This document shows positions 63,453 through 64,000 of a stretch of 64,000 nucleotides of DNA, one piece after another; position 1 is the stretch's first letter; each line of letters opens with the position of its first letter. The notes below the pieces were generated by a model that saw nothing but the letters and a program-made list of their open reading frames with translations, ran no database searches and was not told the DNA's origin. Where the stretch lies: contig NZ_BOPZ01000002.1 in the NCBI RefSeq assembly GCF_018332455.1, forward strand, positions 161,567 to 225,566. Direction: 5' to 3'. The DNA comes from Clostridium polyendosporum. GTDB lineage: Bacteria; Bacillota; Clostridia; Clostridiales; Clostridiaceae. The position numbers were made by a program, and so were the translations under genes.

Positions 63453-63480
63453 ATAGATACATAACTTCATAATTGAACTT
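63453..63480 (-). repeat. Dispersed TGAAGTTGTTTATC repeat, arm 1 of a composite hairpin
   Basis: AGATACATAACTTCA here can pair with TGAAGTTGTTTATCT at 63562-63576 (13 of 15). Between them lies a half copy of the two-hairpin repeat. Confidence 0.55.
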
Positions 63481-63529
63481 AGAATTCAGAAAAAAGCATT
63501 GCATGTCGAGGCTATATGCTGCCATTTCA

Positions 63530-63547
63530 CGAAGTGAAATCTAGCTC
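63530..63547 (+). repeat. Dispersed two-hairpin repeat, half copy
   Basis: TGCTGCCATTTCACGAAG with the rest of the first palindrome and TCTAGCT, but no second stem. It sits inside the loop of a hairpin formed by the other repeat family. Confidence 0.65.
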
Positions 63548-63560
63548 AAATTTATTAAGG

Positions 63561-63590
63561 ATTGAAGTTGTTTATCTTAATAGTAAAGTT
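63561..63590 (+). repeat. Dispersed TGAAGTTGTTTATC repeat, arm 2 of a composite hairpin
   Basis: ATTGAAGTTGTTTATCTTAA followed by TAGTAAAGTT, the latter shared with the loop of the copy at 50020. Confidence 0.55.
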
Positions 63591-63610
63591 TATTGATTCC
63601 ATTTTATAGC

Positions 63611-63670
63611 ATTTCACAAAGTGAAATCTGGCTAAAACTGAGCAGGCTCGATGCCTGCTCAGTTTTATTA
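63611..63670 (+). repeat. Dispersed two-hairpin repeat, copy 4
   Basis: ATTTCACAAAGTGAAATCTGG, then a perfect 13-bp stem AAAACTGAGCAGG with complement around CTCGATG and TTTTATTATAA. The stem sequence differs strongly from copies 1 and 3 yet pairs fully. It could terminate the exporter operon. Confidence 0.8.
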
Positions 63671-63924
63671 TAACTTATAAGATTATCACAATAGGTCAAT
63701 ACTTAGAATTTAATTTGTGAAAATTCCCCGAAAGTGTGAATAATCACAACTAAAGAGATTAGGAACTGATTAGCTTAGTTCTGTTGTAATGGTTTACTTA
63801 AATTGTTATCATAAAATCAATGAAAGTACTTTCAAGAAAGTTTTATAAGAGAGAGAAGTTTTATAAAGGGATTTTTATATAGGTATATTTAAAAGGGAAA
63901 AATATATTAATGAGGTGATGGGTT

Positions 63925-64000
63925 ATGATGCAAAAAGTTCAGCGCTTTGGTGCCGCTATGTTTGCACCGGTATTATTATTTGCTTTTTCAGGTATGATTG
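63925..64000 (+). CDS. PTS alpha-glucoside-type IIBC component, 3' end outside window
   Basis: Only the first 25 residues are visible: MMQKVQRFGAAMFAPVLLFA followed by FSGMI. This N-terminus, an amphipathic start leading into the first membrane helix, is characteristic of alpha-glucoside-type PTS IIBC proteins (glucose superfamily). GAGGTG lies 7 bases upstream of the ATG at 63925. The complete gene should encode IIC and IIB domains of about 520 residues. Region 63671-63924 shows no repeat or antiterminator site that I can recognise. Confidence 0.65.
   Translation, partial: MMQKVQRFGAAMFAPVLLFAFSGMI

Noticed and set aside
63700..63760. Third copy of the 130-bp repeat before the alpha-glucoside PTS gene
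   Set aside because: Only scattered similarity (TGAAAATTCCCCGAAAGTGT); not distinguishable from chance.

Overview
The window is AT-rich DNA with Clostridium-like gene content: a BglG/PRD-type PTS regulator, split transketolase, methylglyoxal synthase, strong GGAGG ribosome sites, frequent TTG and GTG starts, and TTGACN-17-TATAAT-like promoters. The assignment to Clostridium sensu lato is an inference. No rRNA, tRNA or CRISPR array was seen.

Layout. 1-8 kb: pentose metabolism (xylulokinase cut by the window edge, transaldolase, transketolase, aldose epimerase, ROK regulator) and methylglyoxal synthase. 8.4-15 kb: a LacI-type regulator preceded by a decayed copy of its own 5' end, then an ABC sugar importer and a GH13 oligo-1,6-glucosidase, probably for isomaltose-like sugars. 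15-18.6 kb: decay zone with an internally deleted histidine kinase, a 975-bp inverted-repeat element with a 9-bp target duplication carrying a DUF3892 gene, and a frameshifted HAD phosphatase. 18.9-26.4 kb: PRD regulator, two-subunit transketolase, ascorbate-type PTS (IIA, IIB, IIC) and an FSA-type aldolase, which look like a route for a PTS-imported ketose. 26.6-31 kb: membrane protein, DUF3267 zincin, ZIP transporter, siroheme sulfite/nitrite reductase. 31.4-33.2 kb: remnants of SDR, aldo/keto reductase and pirin genes around an MFS transporter.

34.8-48.9 kb is the centrepiece: one long operon for an exported [NiFe] hydrogenase (small subunit with a Tat signal, large subunit, protease), all maturation factors HypA-F, a private TatA/TatC translocase, a NikMNQO nickel importer and HypX, which makes the active-site CO ligand. 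A His-rich YmaF-like protein follows. Imported nickel would go to HypA/HypB, HypCDEF and HypX would supply CN and CO, the protease would process the large subunit, and Tat would export the folded dimer. No cytochrome b or membrane anchor is present. A 44-nt copy of an aldo/keto-reductase 3' end lies on each side of this region.

49.5-64 kb: DUF1259 protein, amino-acid ABC importer behind a terminator-like leader, truncated aromatic-acid-exporter-like protein, pyruvate carboxylase, two MarR systems (one with a flavin/PNPOx-like protein, one with a heterodimeric ABC exporter) and the start of an alpha-glucoside PTS gene. Two families of dispersed hairpin repeats recur between operons; one has compensatory stem changes.
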